Assembly: GCF_009711165.2 (NCBI RefSeq)
Contig: NZ_WMID02000010.1
Span: 1 to 64,000 of the forward strand
From: Flavobacterium sp. MC2016-06
GTDB lineage: Bacteria; Bacteroidota; Bacteroidia; Flavobacteriales; Flavobacteriaceae
Reading direction: 5' to 3'
Length of the DNA stretch: 64,000 nt
Under the pieces are notes generated by a model that was not told the origin of the DNA, did no database searches, and was given only the letters and a program-made list of their open reading frames with translations. Position numbers and translations under genes: made by a program. Each line of letters opens with the position of its first letter. The stretch's first letter is position 1. Below, piece by piece: positions 18,645 through 28,685 of the stretch.

Positions 18645-18805
18645 AACACATAGTCCCGATAGCTATCCCGGAATAGATTTTATTTTAAAAAGAAAGCAAA
18701 CAATAAAGAAACTCATTTCTTTCACATAGATCACTATGTGTATTTAAACAAGTGAAACGCCTTTTTTAAAGTTTACAAAGACTAGGTCTCTATGTGTTGA
18801 AAAAA
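18645..18805. repeat. Inverted repeat with AACACATAG arms
   Basis: CAACACATAG near 18650 is complementary to CTATGTGTTG near 18793, bracketing the susC-susD gap. Inner sequences such as ACATAGATCACTATGTG add smaller dyads. The same arms occur at 20370/20518, 36470/36714 and 53191/53370. Confidence 0.6.
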
Positions 18806-18835
18806 AACACCCAACAGATTTAACACCATAACATT

Positions 18836-20353
18836 ATGAAAAAATATATAGCTTTTCTTTTCTTAGGAATGTTCGTTTTAGGATGTTCAGATTTAGAAGA
18901 ACACCCAGTTGGAATTATTCGTCCAGACAACTTCTTTAATAATACAGACGATTTGCAAGCTGCTGTAAACGGCGCTTTTGCCAATATTGCCCACAATAAT
19001 TACTGGGGAAGAGAATTTACAATTGCCCTAATGCTTCGCGATGACATGGCCGATATTGGCGATAGAACCACGCAGGCAGCGCGTATAGATGTAAATGATT
19101 TTAGTATGAATGATACTAACGCGCTTGTTGCTAACTTTTGGCCGCAATCGTATGTGATTATTACAGCAGCAAATCAAGCCATTGAAGGTGCTAAAAAAAC
19201 TCCCGGAGATCCTGCAAAAGTAAACGCAATTGTAGCTCAGGCTTATTTTGCAAGAGCTTTTGCGTACTATCATTTAGTTCGCATTTTTGGAGACATTCCG
19301 TACATTGATTTTGTTGTAAACGATGTTTCTCAAGTTAATTCTTTAAAAAGAACCAAAGAAGCAGAGGTATATGTAAAAATCATTCAAGATTTAGAATTTG
19401 CAAAACAATGGCTGGACGATAAACCAAAAGTAAAAGCAGTTCCCGGAAAAGGCACTGCAGCAGGTTATTTAGCTTCGGTTTATCTTACTTTAGGGCAATA
19501 TCAAAAAGCGTATGACGAAGCCAAATATGTGATTACCAACGAAACAAAATTTGGTTTAGGTTTAGATGCCGATTTTCAAGATTTATTTAATGCTACCAAA
19601 ACAGCCTCTTTAAAAGAACCTTTATTTACCGTCGATTTTAACAACTTAGTTTCAGGAAATTACGGGCAGGATTACACCGCTTTTTTTACAGGTTCCTTAA
19701 AAGATGATAGTTACAGCTACGGACAGGGATTTTCTGTTGCCGTTCCTTCTCTAAAAGTATTCAATACTTGGGATCAGAGAGATTATAGAAGAGCCGTAAG
19801 TTTTGATACTATTATTAGAAAGAAAACAGGTCCGGGCGGCGCATTGCAGATTTATCCATCGAGCGATAACGAAAAAGCACCGCGTCCGCATATTGCAAAA
19901 TACTATCGTTTTCCGGGGAAAGCCGGCGCAAACGGAAGAACTTCACAGCACAATTACATCACCATGCGATATGCAGAAGTACTACTGACAGCTGCCGAAG
20001 CTTTAAACGAAGTGAGTCCGGGAACTACAGAAGCTGATGGTTATGTAAACCGAGTACGTGCAAGAGCAAGAAATAAAGCGGGCAAGCTGGTTTCTTTTCC
20101 TGCCAATGTCACTCCTGCATTATCTCAAGCCGATTTTAGAAAAATGGTAATCGAAGAGAGAAGATTAGAATTTGCGTTTGAATACATTAGATGGTACGAT
20201 ATCAAAAGACTTAAGAATGGTCCAGAAGTATTTGGCCCAGCTGGTCTAGAACCACATGCCAATTTCAGTCCAACCAAAGATTATTTGTTTCCATTGCCAG
20301 GAACCGAGTTAGCCATAAATCCAAATTTAGCGCCGAACAATCCTGGTTATTAA
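18836..20353 (+). CDS. susD: SusD/RagB-family surface glycan-binding lipoprotein
   Basis: A 505-residue lipoprotein with a lipobox ending at C17 (MFVLGC). TPR-like helical SusD features are visible: the RPDNFFNN start, DDLQAAVNGAFA, AQAYFARAFAYYHLVRIFGDIPY, and the C-terminal MVIEERRLEFAFEYIRWYDIKRL. It binds the target glycan at the cell surface and forms the lid of the SusC barrel. It follows susC by 225 bp and belongs to the same unit. Confidence 0.95.
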   Translation: MKKYIAFLFLGMFVLGCSDLEEHPVGIIRPDNFFNNTDDLQAAVNGAFANIAHNNYWGREFTIALMLRDDMADIGDRTTQAARIDVNDFSMNDTNALVANFWPQSYVIITAANQAIEGAKKTPGDPAKVNAIVAQAYFARAFAYYHLVRIFGDIPYIDFVVNDVSQVNSLKRTKEAEVYVKIIQDLEFAKQWLDDKPKVKAVPGKGTAAGYLASVYLTLGQYQKAYDEAKYVITNETKFGLGLDADFQDLFNATKTASLKEPLFTVDFNNLVSGNYGQDYTAFFTGSLKDDSYSYGQGFSVAVPSLKVFNTWDQRDYRRAVSFDTIIRKKTGPGGALQIYPSSDNEKAPRPHIAKYYRFPGKAGANGRTSQHNYITMRYAEVLLTAAEALNEVSPGTTEADGYVNRVRARARNKAGKLVSFPANVTPALSQADFRKMVIEERRLEFAFEYIRWYDIKRLKNGPEVFGPAGLEPHANFSPTKDYLFPLPGTELAINPNLAPNNPGY

Positions 20354-20384
20354 TTTTTTTTAAACACATAAGTTTATTTTGATT

Positions 20385-20515
20385 GCTATTGTAACACGGA
20401 TGAAACGGATTCGCTATCGCGAAAACGCTGATTTACACTGATTTTTTTTATTTTAAAAATCCGTTTTTTTCCGTGTCTTCGCGATAGCGAATCCGTTTCA
20501 TCAGCGTCTAAACTT
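20385..20515. repeat. Long intergenic inverted repeat with TTCGCTATCGCGAA
   Basis: Segments around ACACGGATGAAACGGATTCG and CGAATCCGTTTCATCAGCG are complementary, and each arm contains the dyad TCGCTATCGCGA or its complement. The element fills the susD-GH88 gap. A related element lies at 39555-39690. Confidence 0.7.
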
Positions 20516-20569
20516 AAGCTTTATGTGTTTAAAAATTCATTCTCGATACTAAAATATATAATTATTAAT

Positions 20570-21751
20570 ATGAATAAAGTTAGTTTCATTTTTTCTATCC
20601 TTGGGTTTGCATTGCTGGTAACAGCGTGCAGATCCAAAGATATTTCTCAGCCTAAAAACACAACCTCAATCGATAATCTTCTAGAAACACGTTACCAAAT
20701 GTTACTTGATTATCCTGTAGATTCTATGGCAATGCCCCGCAGTATGACCATCAAAACCAATCTCATAAAGAAAGTACCTTCGCGAGATTGGACAAGTGGT
20801 TTTTTTGCTGGAAATCTTTGGCAGTTATACCGACTTACAGGCAATCAAAAATATAAAGACCAAGCCGAAAAATGGACTCCATTCAGCAAAAAAGAAAGCT
20901 TAAACAGAGGTTCTCACGATGTAGGTTTTAAAGTGTATTGCGCTTTTGGCGAAGGTTTAAAAGTCGAAAAAAATGCAGATTACGAAAAAACTATAATTAA
21001 AGGAGCCGAAACATTATGCTCTCGTTTTAATGCAAAAGTTGGTGCCATTCGTTCTTGGGATTTTAACAGCGAAATTTGGGAATATCCTGTAATCATCGAT
21101 AATATGATGAATCTAGAATTATTGTTTGAAGCCTCAAAATTATCAGGCAATAAAAAATACCACGACATTGCTGTAAAACACGCCAATACAACGCTTAAAA
21201 ACCAGTTTAGAGCAGACAACAGCTGTTATCATGTTATTGTTTACGACACGATTTCTGGTGCTGCAAAAAAGAAAACAACACTGCAGGGTTACAATGACGA
21301 TTCGGCTTGGGCACGCGGGCAGGCTTGGGCAGTTTACGGTTTTACGATGTCTTATAGATATACAAAAGATAAAGCGTATCTTGATCAGGCAGAAGCTACA
21401 GCGAAATTTTTTATGACGAATAAAAACCTGTCCAAAGACGGAATTCCGTATTGGGATTTTAACGATCCGAGTATTCCACATGCAGCTCGCGACGTTTCTG
21501 CAGCAACCGTTATGGCTTCTGGTTTATACGAACTTTACGGTTATACCAAAAATAAAACGTATTTGGCTTTCGCCGATAAAATAATCAACAGTTTACATTC
21601 GGATCAATACATTTTGGGTAAAGAAATCAACGCGCCTTTTATTTTGGATCACAGTACCGGAAACTGGCCCAAACACGACGAAATTGACGAACCTATTATC
21701 TATGCCGATTATTATTTCCTTGAAGCATTATTAAGAAAAAAAGACTTATAA
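20570..21751 (+). CDS. GH88 unsaturated glucuronyl hydrolase (lipoprotein)
   Basis: A 393-residue protein from ATG 20570, chosen because it gives a lipoprotein signal (LLVTAC, Cys20); an upstream in-frame GTG at 20525 would bury it. The (alpha/alpha)6-barrel hallmarks of GH88 are present: RDWTSGFFAGNLW, EYPVIIDNMMNLELLF with a conserved Asp, and DDSAWARGQAWAVYGF with the second Asp region, then PIIYADYYFLEALLR. The enzyme hydrates and removes 4,5-unsaturated glucuronate from oligosaccharides made by a lyase. It is followed after 3 bp by a GH2 gene, so the two are translationally linked. GH105 is a less likely alternative. Confidence 0.88.
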   Translation: MNKVSFIFSILGFALLVTACRSKDISQPKNTTSIDNLLETRYQMLLDYPVDSMAMPRSMTIKTNLIKKVPSRDWTSGFFAGNLWQLYRLTGNQKYKDQAEKWTPFSKKESLNRGSHDVGFKVYCAFGEGLKVEKNADYEKTIIKGAETLCSRFNAKVGAIRSWDFNSEIWEYPVIIDNMMNLELLFEASKLSGNKKYHDIAVKHANTTLKNQFRADNSCYHVIVYDTISGAAKKKTTLQGYNDDSAWARGQAWAVYGFTMSYRYTKDKAYLDQAEATAKFFMTNKNLSKDGIPYWDFNDPSIPHAARDVSAATVMASGLYELYGYTKNKTYLAFADKIINSLHSDQYILGKEINAPFILDHSTGNWPKHDEIDEPIIYADYYFLEALLRKKDL

Positions 21752-21754
21752 CTT

Positions 21755-24178
21755 ATGAAAAGATTACACCACTATAAGTCTTTTTTTACTTGTATTTTTG
21801 TTTTTCAGTTTTGTCTGAGCAGCATTTTTACTCAGACAAATACTGCTATGCGAACGAAGACAAATATCAATGAAAATTGGCTTTATTTAGAAAACAATAC
21901 TCCAAATCTTAACGATGCTCAAAAAGCAAAAAATTGGAGCGAAATCAATTTACCACACAGCTGGAACAGCGAAGATGCTACAGATTTAAATCCGGGTTAC
22001 AGACGCGATGCGAGCTGGTATCAAAAAAAACTCAACATTGCTCAAATAGATTCAAACAAACGTTATTTTTTATATTTTGAAGGATCAAATATTACCACAA
22101 AAGTGTATGCAAACGGCAAAGAAGCCGGCGGACATATTGGTGGTTATATTGGTTTCACAATTGATGTTACGAATCTTATTAAAGAAGGAAACAACGACAT
22201 TTTTGTTAGAGTTGATAATAGTTATGACATCGAAATAATACCGTCTCAAAAAAGTGATTTCTTTATTTATGGAGGAATTACGCGCGACGTTTGGTTATTA
22301 TCTCAATACAAAAATCGTATTGAAAATATAAAGATTACAACGCCAGAAGTATCGGCTAAAAAAGCAAGTTTAACTATTATTGCTTCGACAATAAATGCAG
22401 ATAAGACACCATTGTCTTTAACTGTAATTCTTAAAAATCCGAAAGGAAAAAAAGTAGCGAGCAAAACCGTTTCTGTTAGCGATAAAACTTCAAACATAAC
22501 TTTCGAAAACATTAAAAATCCTGAACTTTGGGATACTGAGAATCCTAATCTTTATACTATTACAGCAATTTTATCAGAAAAAAATCAAATCAAAGACAGC
22601 CTTAATGAAAAAGTTGGTTTTAGATGGTTTGAATTTAAAGATCATGGTCCGTTTTATTTGAACGGAAAACGATTATTACTTCGCGGAACACACAGACACG
22701 AAGAACAAGCTGGCGTTGGCGCAGCAATGTCAAACGCACAGCATCGCGCCGACATGGAATTGATAAAAAGTATGGGCGCAAATTTTGTTCGCTTGGCACA
22801 TTATCCGCAAGATCCTGAAATTTACAGAGCCTGCGACGAACTCGGTATTTTGGTTTGGGATGAATTGCCTTGGTGTCGCGGCGGTATTGGTGATGCGCTT
22901 TGGCAGACGAATACTAAAAATATGCTAGCAGAAATTATCAATCAAAATTACAATCATCCGAGTATTATTATTTGGTCTTTGGGCAATGAAATGAATTGGC
23001 TTCCTGATTTTCCTGACGGAGATAATACCGATAAAACGAATGTTTTTTTAACAGAACTGAATAACATTGCACACAAACTTGATCCAAGCCGAAAAACAGC
23101 CATTAGAAAATATTATGAAGGTTCTCATATTGTAGACGTCTTCTCGCCTTCTATTTGGTCGGGCTGGTATTCTGGAAGTTACAAAAGCTACCAAAAAGCA
23201 ATTGATGTTTATAAAAAAGAATATAAACACTTTATTCATGCCGAATATGGCGGTGACAGTCACGTTGGTCGTCATAGCGAAAAACCAGTTACGGGTGAAA
23301 ATGTAATAAAAGCCGAAGGCTGGGAAGAAGCAATTGTACAAACAAAAGTGGCAAATATTGCGCAGATTGGCGATTGGAGCGAAAATTATATTGTCGATTT
23401 ATTCGATTGGCATTTGCATGTTTCAGAGAATGATCCAAATTTTGTGGGCAATATTCAATGGGCTTTTAAGGATTTTGCAACGCCATTACGTCCAGAAGAT
23501 GATATTCCGTACATGAACCAAAAAGGTTTGGTAGATAGAAACGGGAATCCGAAAGATGCTTTTTATGTTTTTAAAAGTTATTGGGCAAAAGAACCTTTCA
23601 CTTACATCGAATCACATACTTGGACAGAACGTCAAGGTCCAGAAAATACACCACGAACAATTAGTGTTTTTAGTAATTGTGAGAAGGTTACGTTGTTTCA
23701 TCAAGGAAAATCTCTTGGAGAAAAACAAAGAAATCTTTCTTTATATCCTGCAAATGGTTTAACTTGGGATGTTAATTTTCTGAAAGGCGAAAATGTTTTG
23801 ATTGCCATTGGTGAATTTAAAAACGGAAAAAAAGTTTCTGATACTATTAAAGTAAATTACCGTTTTAATAAAAATGACACGGCAACTTCGCTTAAATTAT
23901 CATCAGAAAAAATGAAAAATGGTCATTATCTGGTTACTGCAATTGCCGTTGATAATAACGATTTGCGTTGTCTGGATTATGAAGAAAGTGTTTATTTTCA
24001 ATGTTTGAAAGGCGGTAAAACAATGAAAAATCAAGGAACTCCAACAGGAAGTGAATCAATTAAAATGGCAAACGGAAAAGCTTCTATAGAAGTTGTTCCA
24101 GATAACACAAATACACCCCTTGAAATGACAGTTTTAAACCAAAGTTTTAAAGGAGAATATTTAAAGATTGAACCATAA
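21755..24178 (+). CDS. GH2 glycoside hydrolase (beta-galactosidase/beta-glucuronidase family)
   Basis: An 807-residue exported enzyme (signal about 1-26). GH2 layout: sugar-binding jelly roll (about 38-190, with GGITRDVWL), immunoglobulin-like domain (about 190-300) and TIM barrel (about 300-600). Expected acid/base is E412 in SLGNEMNW and nucleophile E497 in HAEYGGDS. A C-terminal Ig-like DUF4982-type extension completes it. With the uronate genes around it, beta-glucuronidase or beta-galactosidase activity on the same glycan is plausible; specificity is not determined. It lies in an operon with GH88. Confidence 0.88.
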   Translation: MKRLHHYKSFFTCIFVFQFCLSSIFTQTNTAMRTKTNINENWLYLENNTPNLNDAQKAKNWSEINLPHSWNSEDATDLNPGYRRDASWYQKKLNIAQIDSNKRYFLYFEGSNITTKVYANGKEAGGHIGGYIGFTIDVTNLIKEGNNDIFVRVDNSYDIEIIPSQKSDFFIYGGITRDVWLLSQYKNRIENIKITTPEVSAKKASLTIIASTINADKTPLSLTVILKNPKGKKVASKTVSVSDKTSNITFENIKNPELWDTENPNLYTITAILSEKNQIKDSLNEKVGFRWFEFKDHGPFYLNGKRLLLRGTHRHEEQAGVGAAMSNAQHRADMELIKSMGANFVRLAHYPQDPEIYRACDELGILVWDELPWCRGGIGDALWQTNTKNMLAEIINQNYNHPSIIIWSLGNEMNWLPDFPDGDNTDKTNVFLTELNNIAHKLDPSRKTAIRKYYEGSHIVDVFSPSIWSGWYSGSYKSYQKAIDVYKKEYKHFIHAEYGGDSHVGRHSEKPVTGENVIKAEGWEEAIVQTKVANIAQIGDWSENYIVDLFDWHLHVSENDPNFVGNIQWAFKDFATPLRPEDDIPYMNQKGLVDRNGNPKDAFYVFKSYWAKEPFTYIESHTWTERQGPENTPRTISVFSNCEKVTLFHQGKSLGEKQRNLSLYPANGLTWDVNFLKGENVLIAIGEFKNGKKVSDTIKVNYRFNKNDTATSLKLSSEKMKNGHYLVTAIAVDNNDLRCLDYEESVYFQCLKGGKTMKNQGTPTGSESIKMANGKASIEVVPDNTNTPLEMTVLNQSFKGEYLKIEP

Positions 24179-24206
24179 AGTTTAACCGCAAGGTTCGCAA
24201 AGATTT

Positions 24207-24557
24207 TGTCATTGCGAGGAACGAAGCAACCACACTAACAATGAGACACAAAGCTTGATTCAGCAAATGTGATTGCTTCGTTCCTCGCAATGACAAACTA
24301 GTCTTCAAAATTAATCTTGCAGAGACGTAAAGTTTTTAGTTTCACGCAGATTTTGCAGATTGAGCAGATTAAATTTTATTTATTTATTTAACTTTTGAGC
24401 ATTTGTATACTATTTTTTGTCATTTCGAGGAACGAAAAATCGCACTAGTTTATCCTCAAAGATTGTCGAGTTCCGTGTGTGATTTCTCGTTCCTCGAAAT
24501 GACAAACTCAATTTCAAAAAAAGAAAATCTGCTCAATCTGCAAAATCTGCGTGAAAC
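24207..24557. repeat. Cluster of nested intergenic inverted repeats
   Basis: The 427-bp gap between the two GH2 genes holds a TGTCATTGCGAGG hairpin (24207-24296). Next comes an outer pair of CACGCAGATTTTGCAGATTG (about 24342) and its complement (24526-24557), which encloses another TGTCATTTCGAGG hairpin (24417-24505). One repeat family is nested inside another. No gene is present. Confidence 0.8.
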
Positions 24558-24605
24558 AAAAACGTAATAACTAAAACAAAAACAAGTAAATTATATTAAA
24601 CTAAA

Positions 24606-26426
24606 ATGAAAAAACTACTAACTGCATTACTCCTAACCACATCCTTTTTTGCATCTGCACAGCAAAGCCTAATCTCCAACGTTCCTAACCGAAACACAAC
24701 TTCTTTAAACGGAGTTTGGAATTACATTGTTGATCCGTACGAAACGGGTTATTACAGCTTTCATCATGATGTTTACGACAAACAGTCAAAACCTTCAAAT
24801 GCTGCTTATTTTAATAATTATCATGCCGTAAACAAACAAGAATTGGTCGAATATGATTTTGATAAATCACCCAAAATAAATATTCCAGGCGATTGGAATT
24901 CGCAGGTTCCAGAACTGAAATATTACGAAGGAAATGTTTGGTTCAAAAAATCGTTTGATTATACTTTGGCAGCCAAAAAACGTCTTTTTGTATACATTGG
25001 CGCAATTAATTATAAAGCTGATGTTTATTTAAACGGAAAAAAGCTGGGAACTCACGAAGGCGGTTTTACACCTTTTAATTATGAAGTTACTTCTATTGTA
25101 AAATCAAAAGACAATTATTTGGTGATTAAAGTAGACAACACACGTCATAAAGAAGATGTTCCGACACTAAATACCGATTGGTGGAATTACGGGGGCATCA
25201 CGCGCGATGTTACTTTGATTGAGGAAGAAGCTTCATTTGTAGAAGATTACAACATTCAATTGGATAAAAAAGACAAAAACAAGATTTCTGGTTTTATCAA
25301 AATCAACAATTTAGAGGCAACTCAAAATCAAGCTTCGATTTCGATTCCTGAATTGAAAATTAATTATAAAGGAAAAGTTGGTACTGACGGTCTTTTAAAA
25401 TTTGAAATTCCTGTGAAAAATGTTTCATATTGGTCGCCTGAAAATCCGAAATTATATGAGGTAACGATTGACTTTAACGGTCAAAAACTAAAAGACAATA
25501 TCGGTTTCAGAACTATTGAAACGCAAGGTGACAAAATTGTATTAAACGGAAAACAAATCTTTTTACGCGGCATTTCAATTCATGAAGAAAATGCCAAAGG
25601 CGGACGTGCTAATTCTGAGGAAGATGCTTTGCGTTTACTAAACTGGGCAAAAGAATTGGGCTGTAACTATGTACGTTTGGCACATTATCCGCACAACGAA
25701 AACATTATCAGACAGGCAGATAAAATGGGATTAATGGTTTGGGAAGAAATTCCGGTGTATTGGACGGTTGAGTTTACAAGAAAAGCTACCTACGAGAATG
25801 CAGAAGATCAATTGACAGCGGCCATTACCAGAGATAAAAACAGAGCTTGTATTATTATTTGGTCTATGGCAAACGAAACGCCAATTTCTGATCCTAGAAT
25901 TGAGTTCATTAAAAATCTTGCCGCACATGCCCGATTATTAGATAATACAAGATTAATCAGCGCTGCATTATTAACACAATCTGATAGTGAAGGATTTGGA
26001 ACTATAAACGATGCTATTGGTGACTATTTGGATATTATTGCTTTTAATCAATATTTAGGCTGGTACGGCGGTAAACTGGAAGATGCTGAAAAGATTCTTT
26101 GGAAAACAAAATACAATAAACCTGTAATTGTTTCTGAATTTGGAGGCGATGCAAAAGCGGGTCTTCACGGTGAAAAAAACGAACGCTGGACAGAAGAATA
26201 CCAAGAATACTTGTACATTCAGAACTTAAAAATGATCGAAAAAATACCTCATCTTAGCGGCACAAGTCCGTGGATTCTGGTCGATTTTAGATCTCCAAGA
26301 AGATTACTTCCGGGTATTCAAGACGAATACAATAGAAAAGGGTTAATTTCTAACGAGGGTCAAAAAAAGAAAGCTTTTTATATTATGCAGGATTGGTACG
26401 CAAAGAAGAAAAAAGAGCAAAACTAA
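24606..26426 (+). CDS. GH2 beta-glucuronidase-like enzyme
   Basis: A 606-residue protein with a signal peptide (1-18, FASAQ). The sugar-binding domain (to about 200, with GGITRDVTL), Ig-like domain and TIM barrel follow. Expected acid/base E424 is in WSMANETP and nucleophile E511 in VSEFGGDAKAG. The compact length and RLAHYPHNE motif resemble bacterial beta-glucuronidases. It would release non-reducing glucuronate that feeds the fructuronate-mannonate branch encoded at 7-9 kb. It is separated from the first GH2 gene by repeats and may have its own promoter. Confidence 0.85.
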   Translation: MKKLLTALLLTTSFFASAQQSLISNVPNRNTTSLNGVWNYIVDPYETGYYSFHHDVYDKQSKPSNAAYFNNYHAVNKQELVEYDFDKSPKINIPGDWNSQVPELKYYEGNVWFKKSFDYTLAAKKRLFVYIGAINYKADVYLNGKKLGTHEGGFTPFNYEVTSIVKSKDNYLVIKVDNTRHKEDVPTLNTDWWNYGGITRDVTLIEEEASFVEDYNIQLDKKDKNKISGFIKINNLEATQNQASISIPELKINYKGKVGTDGLLKFEIPVKNVSYWSPENPKLYEVTIDFNGQKLKDNIGFRTIETQGDKIVLNGKQIFLRGISIHEENAKGGRANSEEDALRLLNWAKELGCNYVRLAHYPHNENIIRQADKMGLMVWEEIPVYWTVEFTRKATYENAEDQLTAAITRDKNRACIIIWSMANETPISDPRIEFIKNLAAHARLLDNTRLISAALLTQSDSEGFGTINDAIGDYLDIIAFNQYLGWYGGKLEDAEKILWKTKYNKPVIVSEFGGDAKAGLHGEKNERWTEEYQEYLYIQNLKMIEKIPHLSGTSPWILVDFRSPRRLLPGIQDEYNRKGLISNEGQKKKAFYIMQDWYAKKKKEQN

Positions 26427-26595
26427 ATCTTCATTTACAAAAAGAAAAATTAGTAAAAATAAATAACGCTCTATTGATCGTTTGATGTTAAAAATAAGTA
26501 CTGTTATCAATTCATTAACAAAAAACAAACTGCAATTATATGTTTTTTCCTCATTAATTAACTTACTTTGTAGTAATTCTAAAAATTGTAATCCT

Positions 26596-27159
26596 ATGAA
26601 AAAATTATGCTTATTAGCAGTTGTGTTATTCGCTGCTGTTTCAGTTCAAGCTCAAAATGTGGTAAAATTTGCTCCATTAGATGCAAGTCCTGTTGATATT
26701 TCTTATTTCCCAAATAAGTCGGTAAAGTTTAAAAAAACTGATACTCCTGCGCCTGTTGTTAAAGTTACTTATGCAAGACCTTCTGCAAAAGGACGTGCTA
26801 TTTTTGGTGACTTAATTAAGTTTGGTGAAGTTTGGAGAGTTGGTGCAAATGAAAACACAGAAATAAAATTCTACAAAGCTGTAACTATTAATGGTACTAA
26901 AGTTCCTGCTGGAACATACAGTTTGTTTGCTATTCCAGAAAAAGACAAATGGACTATCATTATCAACAAAGAATTGGATATGTGGGGTGCTTATGCTTAC
27001 GATGAGAGTAAAGATCTTTTAAGAGTTTCTGTTCCTGTAAAACCAGTATCTGATGTAATCGAAGCTTTATCTATTGCTTTTACTACTGAAGGTTCTGTTG
27101 CAAATCTTGTAATTGGATGGGACAAAACAACTGTTGAATTACCAATAACAATCAAATAA
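26596..27159 (+). CDS. DUF2911 family secreted protein
   Basis: A 187-residue protein from ATG 26596, which yields a clean signal peptide (MKKLCLLAVVLFAAVSVQAQ); the frame is open upstream to 26482 but that part is not protein-like. The body has the DUF2911 pattern VTYARPSAKGRAIFGDLIKFGEVWRVGANENTEI and PAGTYSLFAIPEKDKWTII. The family is common and abundant in Bacteroidota; function unknown. A TTACTTTG box at about 26564, one mismatch from TAnnTTTG, may be its promoter. Confidence 0.85.
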   Translation: MKKLCLLAVVLFAAVSVQAQNVVKFAPLDASPVDISYFPNKSVKFKKTDTPAPVVKVTYARPSAKGRAIFGDLIKFGEVWRVGANENTEIKFYKAVTINGTKVPAGTYSLFAIPEKDKWTIIINKELDMWGAYAYDESKDLLRVSVPVKPVSDVIEALSIAFTTEGSVANLVIGWDKTTVELPITIK

Positions 27160-27181
27160 TTTTATTGTTATTTTTAAATAA

Positions 27182-27221
27182 AAAAGAGGCATTGATTTAA
27201 TTATTAATGCCTCTTTTTTTA
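27182..27221 (+). terminator. Rho-independent terminator after the DUF2911 gene
   Basis: The stem GAGGCATT (27186-27193) / AATGCCTC (27206-27213) is preceded by A residues and followed by eight T residues. Confidence 0.9.
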
Positions 27222-27266
27222 TGATTTTTTATTGACTTACAACTAACCACAAAAAACCACAAAACA

Positions 27267-28661
27267 ATGAAAAACACCTATTTACTACTGCTATTTCTAT
27301 TGGCAGTTTATTATGGACATTCTCAGCAAAAATATAAGATTACCTATGAGCAGTTAAAAGAATATGAAGGTATTTATGATTATATCAACAATACAACGCT
27401 TAAAATTGCAGCTTCGCCAAAAGATACCATTTTGTATGCTATTATAAACGAAAGCATGTATAAGCTGAAACCTGTAGATAAAGATGTTTTTAAAAACATG
27501 TCTAAAGAAAAAGTAACTTTTCTTAGAAAAGCTGCAGCTATTTCGGGTTATTCTTCTGATGGAAAAACATTTAATCTGGTGAGTAAAAAAGTTAGTTTTC
27601 CTAAAGAAATGTGGTATCCAAGACCTAATGCCAAAGATTTTAAATACGTTTATCAGCAGCCCAAACAAGACAATGATGGTTTAGCTGCCGCAAATATCGA
27701 TCAGTCTGGTTTAGATAAATCGTTATTGAATGTAATGATGCAGAAAATCGTTGACGGTACTTACCCTAATGTTCACAGTGTTTTAATTATTAAAGACGGT
27801 AAATTAGTCTTTGAAGAATATTTTTATGAATACAATAAAGCTAAACTTCACGAAGTGCGATCGGCTACCAAAAGTTTTGTTTCGGCTTTAACAGGAATTG
27901 CAATTGATAAAGGTTTTATTAAAAGTAAAGACGAGACGGTGCTTTCTTATTTTCCAGAATACACACTTCAAAATCTTACCGAAGACAAAAAGTCAATTAC
28001 GATAGAAAATCTTCTTACGAATCAGAGTGGTTTAGATTGCGATGTAAGCAATCCGAATTCTGTTGGTAACGAAACTACAATGAATTATTCTAAAGACTGG
28101 ATTCAATTTACATTAGATTTACCCATGATTGCGCCACCGGGAACAAAAGGAATGTATTGTTCTGGTAATCCAATTACGCTGGGCAGAATTATCGAAAAAG
28201 CAACTAAAATGCCTCTGCCCTATTTTGCTAAACAAACATTATTTAAAGATCTTGGTATTAAAAATTTTAAATGGGATTTTAAACCCGATCAATCAAGCGC
28301 CGAAACTTTCTGCCAAGTATATTTAAGTTCTCGGGATTTGGGAAAATTAGGTTTGCTTTATCTGAATAAAGGTCTTTGGAATGGAAAACAGGTTGTTTCT
28401 TCTGCTTGGGTAAAAGAATCTTTAACTAAACATTCGGTCGTACAAGGTGTAGATTACGGTTATTTATGGTGGATTAAATATCTAAATGTCGACGGTGTAA
28501 AATATTACGGAAAAGCGGCACAAGGAAACGGCGGACAGAAAATTTATATCTGGGAAGATCAAAATATGGTTACGATTATTACCGGCGGAAATTATAATTC
28601 GCAATCGCCAAGTGATGAATTGATTCAGAAATATATTCTGCCTTCTTTTAATAAAAAATAG
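27267..28661 (+). CDS. Secreted serine hydrolase, beta-lactamase (class C-like) family
   Basis: A 464-residue protein with a signal peptide (1-19). After an N-terminal domain of about 130 residues resembling DUF3471/lipocalin-like extensions comes the beta-lactamase domain. It has nucleophile S199 and K202 (SATK), Y297 in MYCSGN, and a C-terminal GNGGQKIYIW corresponding to the KTG-like region. Members include esterases, DD-peptidases and 6-aminohexanoate hydrolases; substrate unknown. It is flanked by a terminator and repeats and appears monocistronic. Confidence 0.8.
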   Translation: MKNTYLLLLFLLAVYYGHSQQKYKITYEQLKEYEGIYDYINNTTLKIAASPKDTILYAIINESMYKLKPVDKDVFKNMSKEKVTFLRKAAAISGYSSDGKTFNLVSKKVSFPKEMWYPRPNAKDFKYVYQQPKQDNDGLAAANIDQSGLDKSLLNVMMQKIVDGTYPNVHSVLIIKDGKLVFEEYFYEYNKAKLHEVRSATKSFVSALTGIAIDKGFIKSKDETVLSYFPEYTLQNLTEDKKSITIENLLTNQSGLDCDVSNPNSVGNETTMNYSKDWIQFTLDLPMIAPPGTKGMYCSGNPITLGRIIEKATKMPLPYFAKQTLFKDLGIKNFKWDFKPDQSSAETFCQVYLSSRDLGKLGLLYLNKGLWNGKQVVSSAWVKESLTKHSVVQGVDYGYLWWIKYLNVDGVKYYGKAAQGNGGQKIYIWEDQNMVTIITGGNYNSQSPSDELIQKYILPSFNKK

Positions 28662-28685
28662 TTTGTTTGAATTTTATATCTGAGT

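Noticed and set aside
18645..18805. Possible small RNA between susC and susD
   Set aside because: The dyads match a repeat family also present at unrelated loci, and no promoter-terminator pair is evident.
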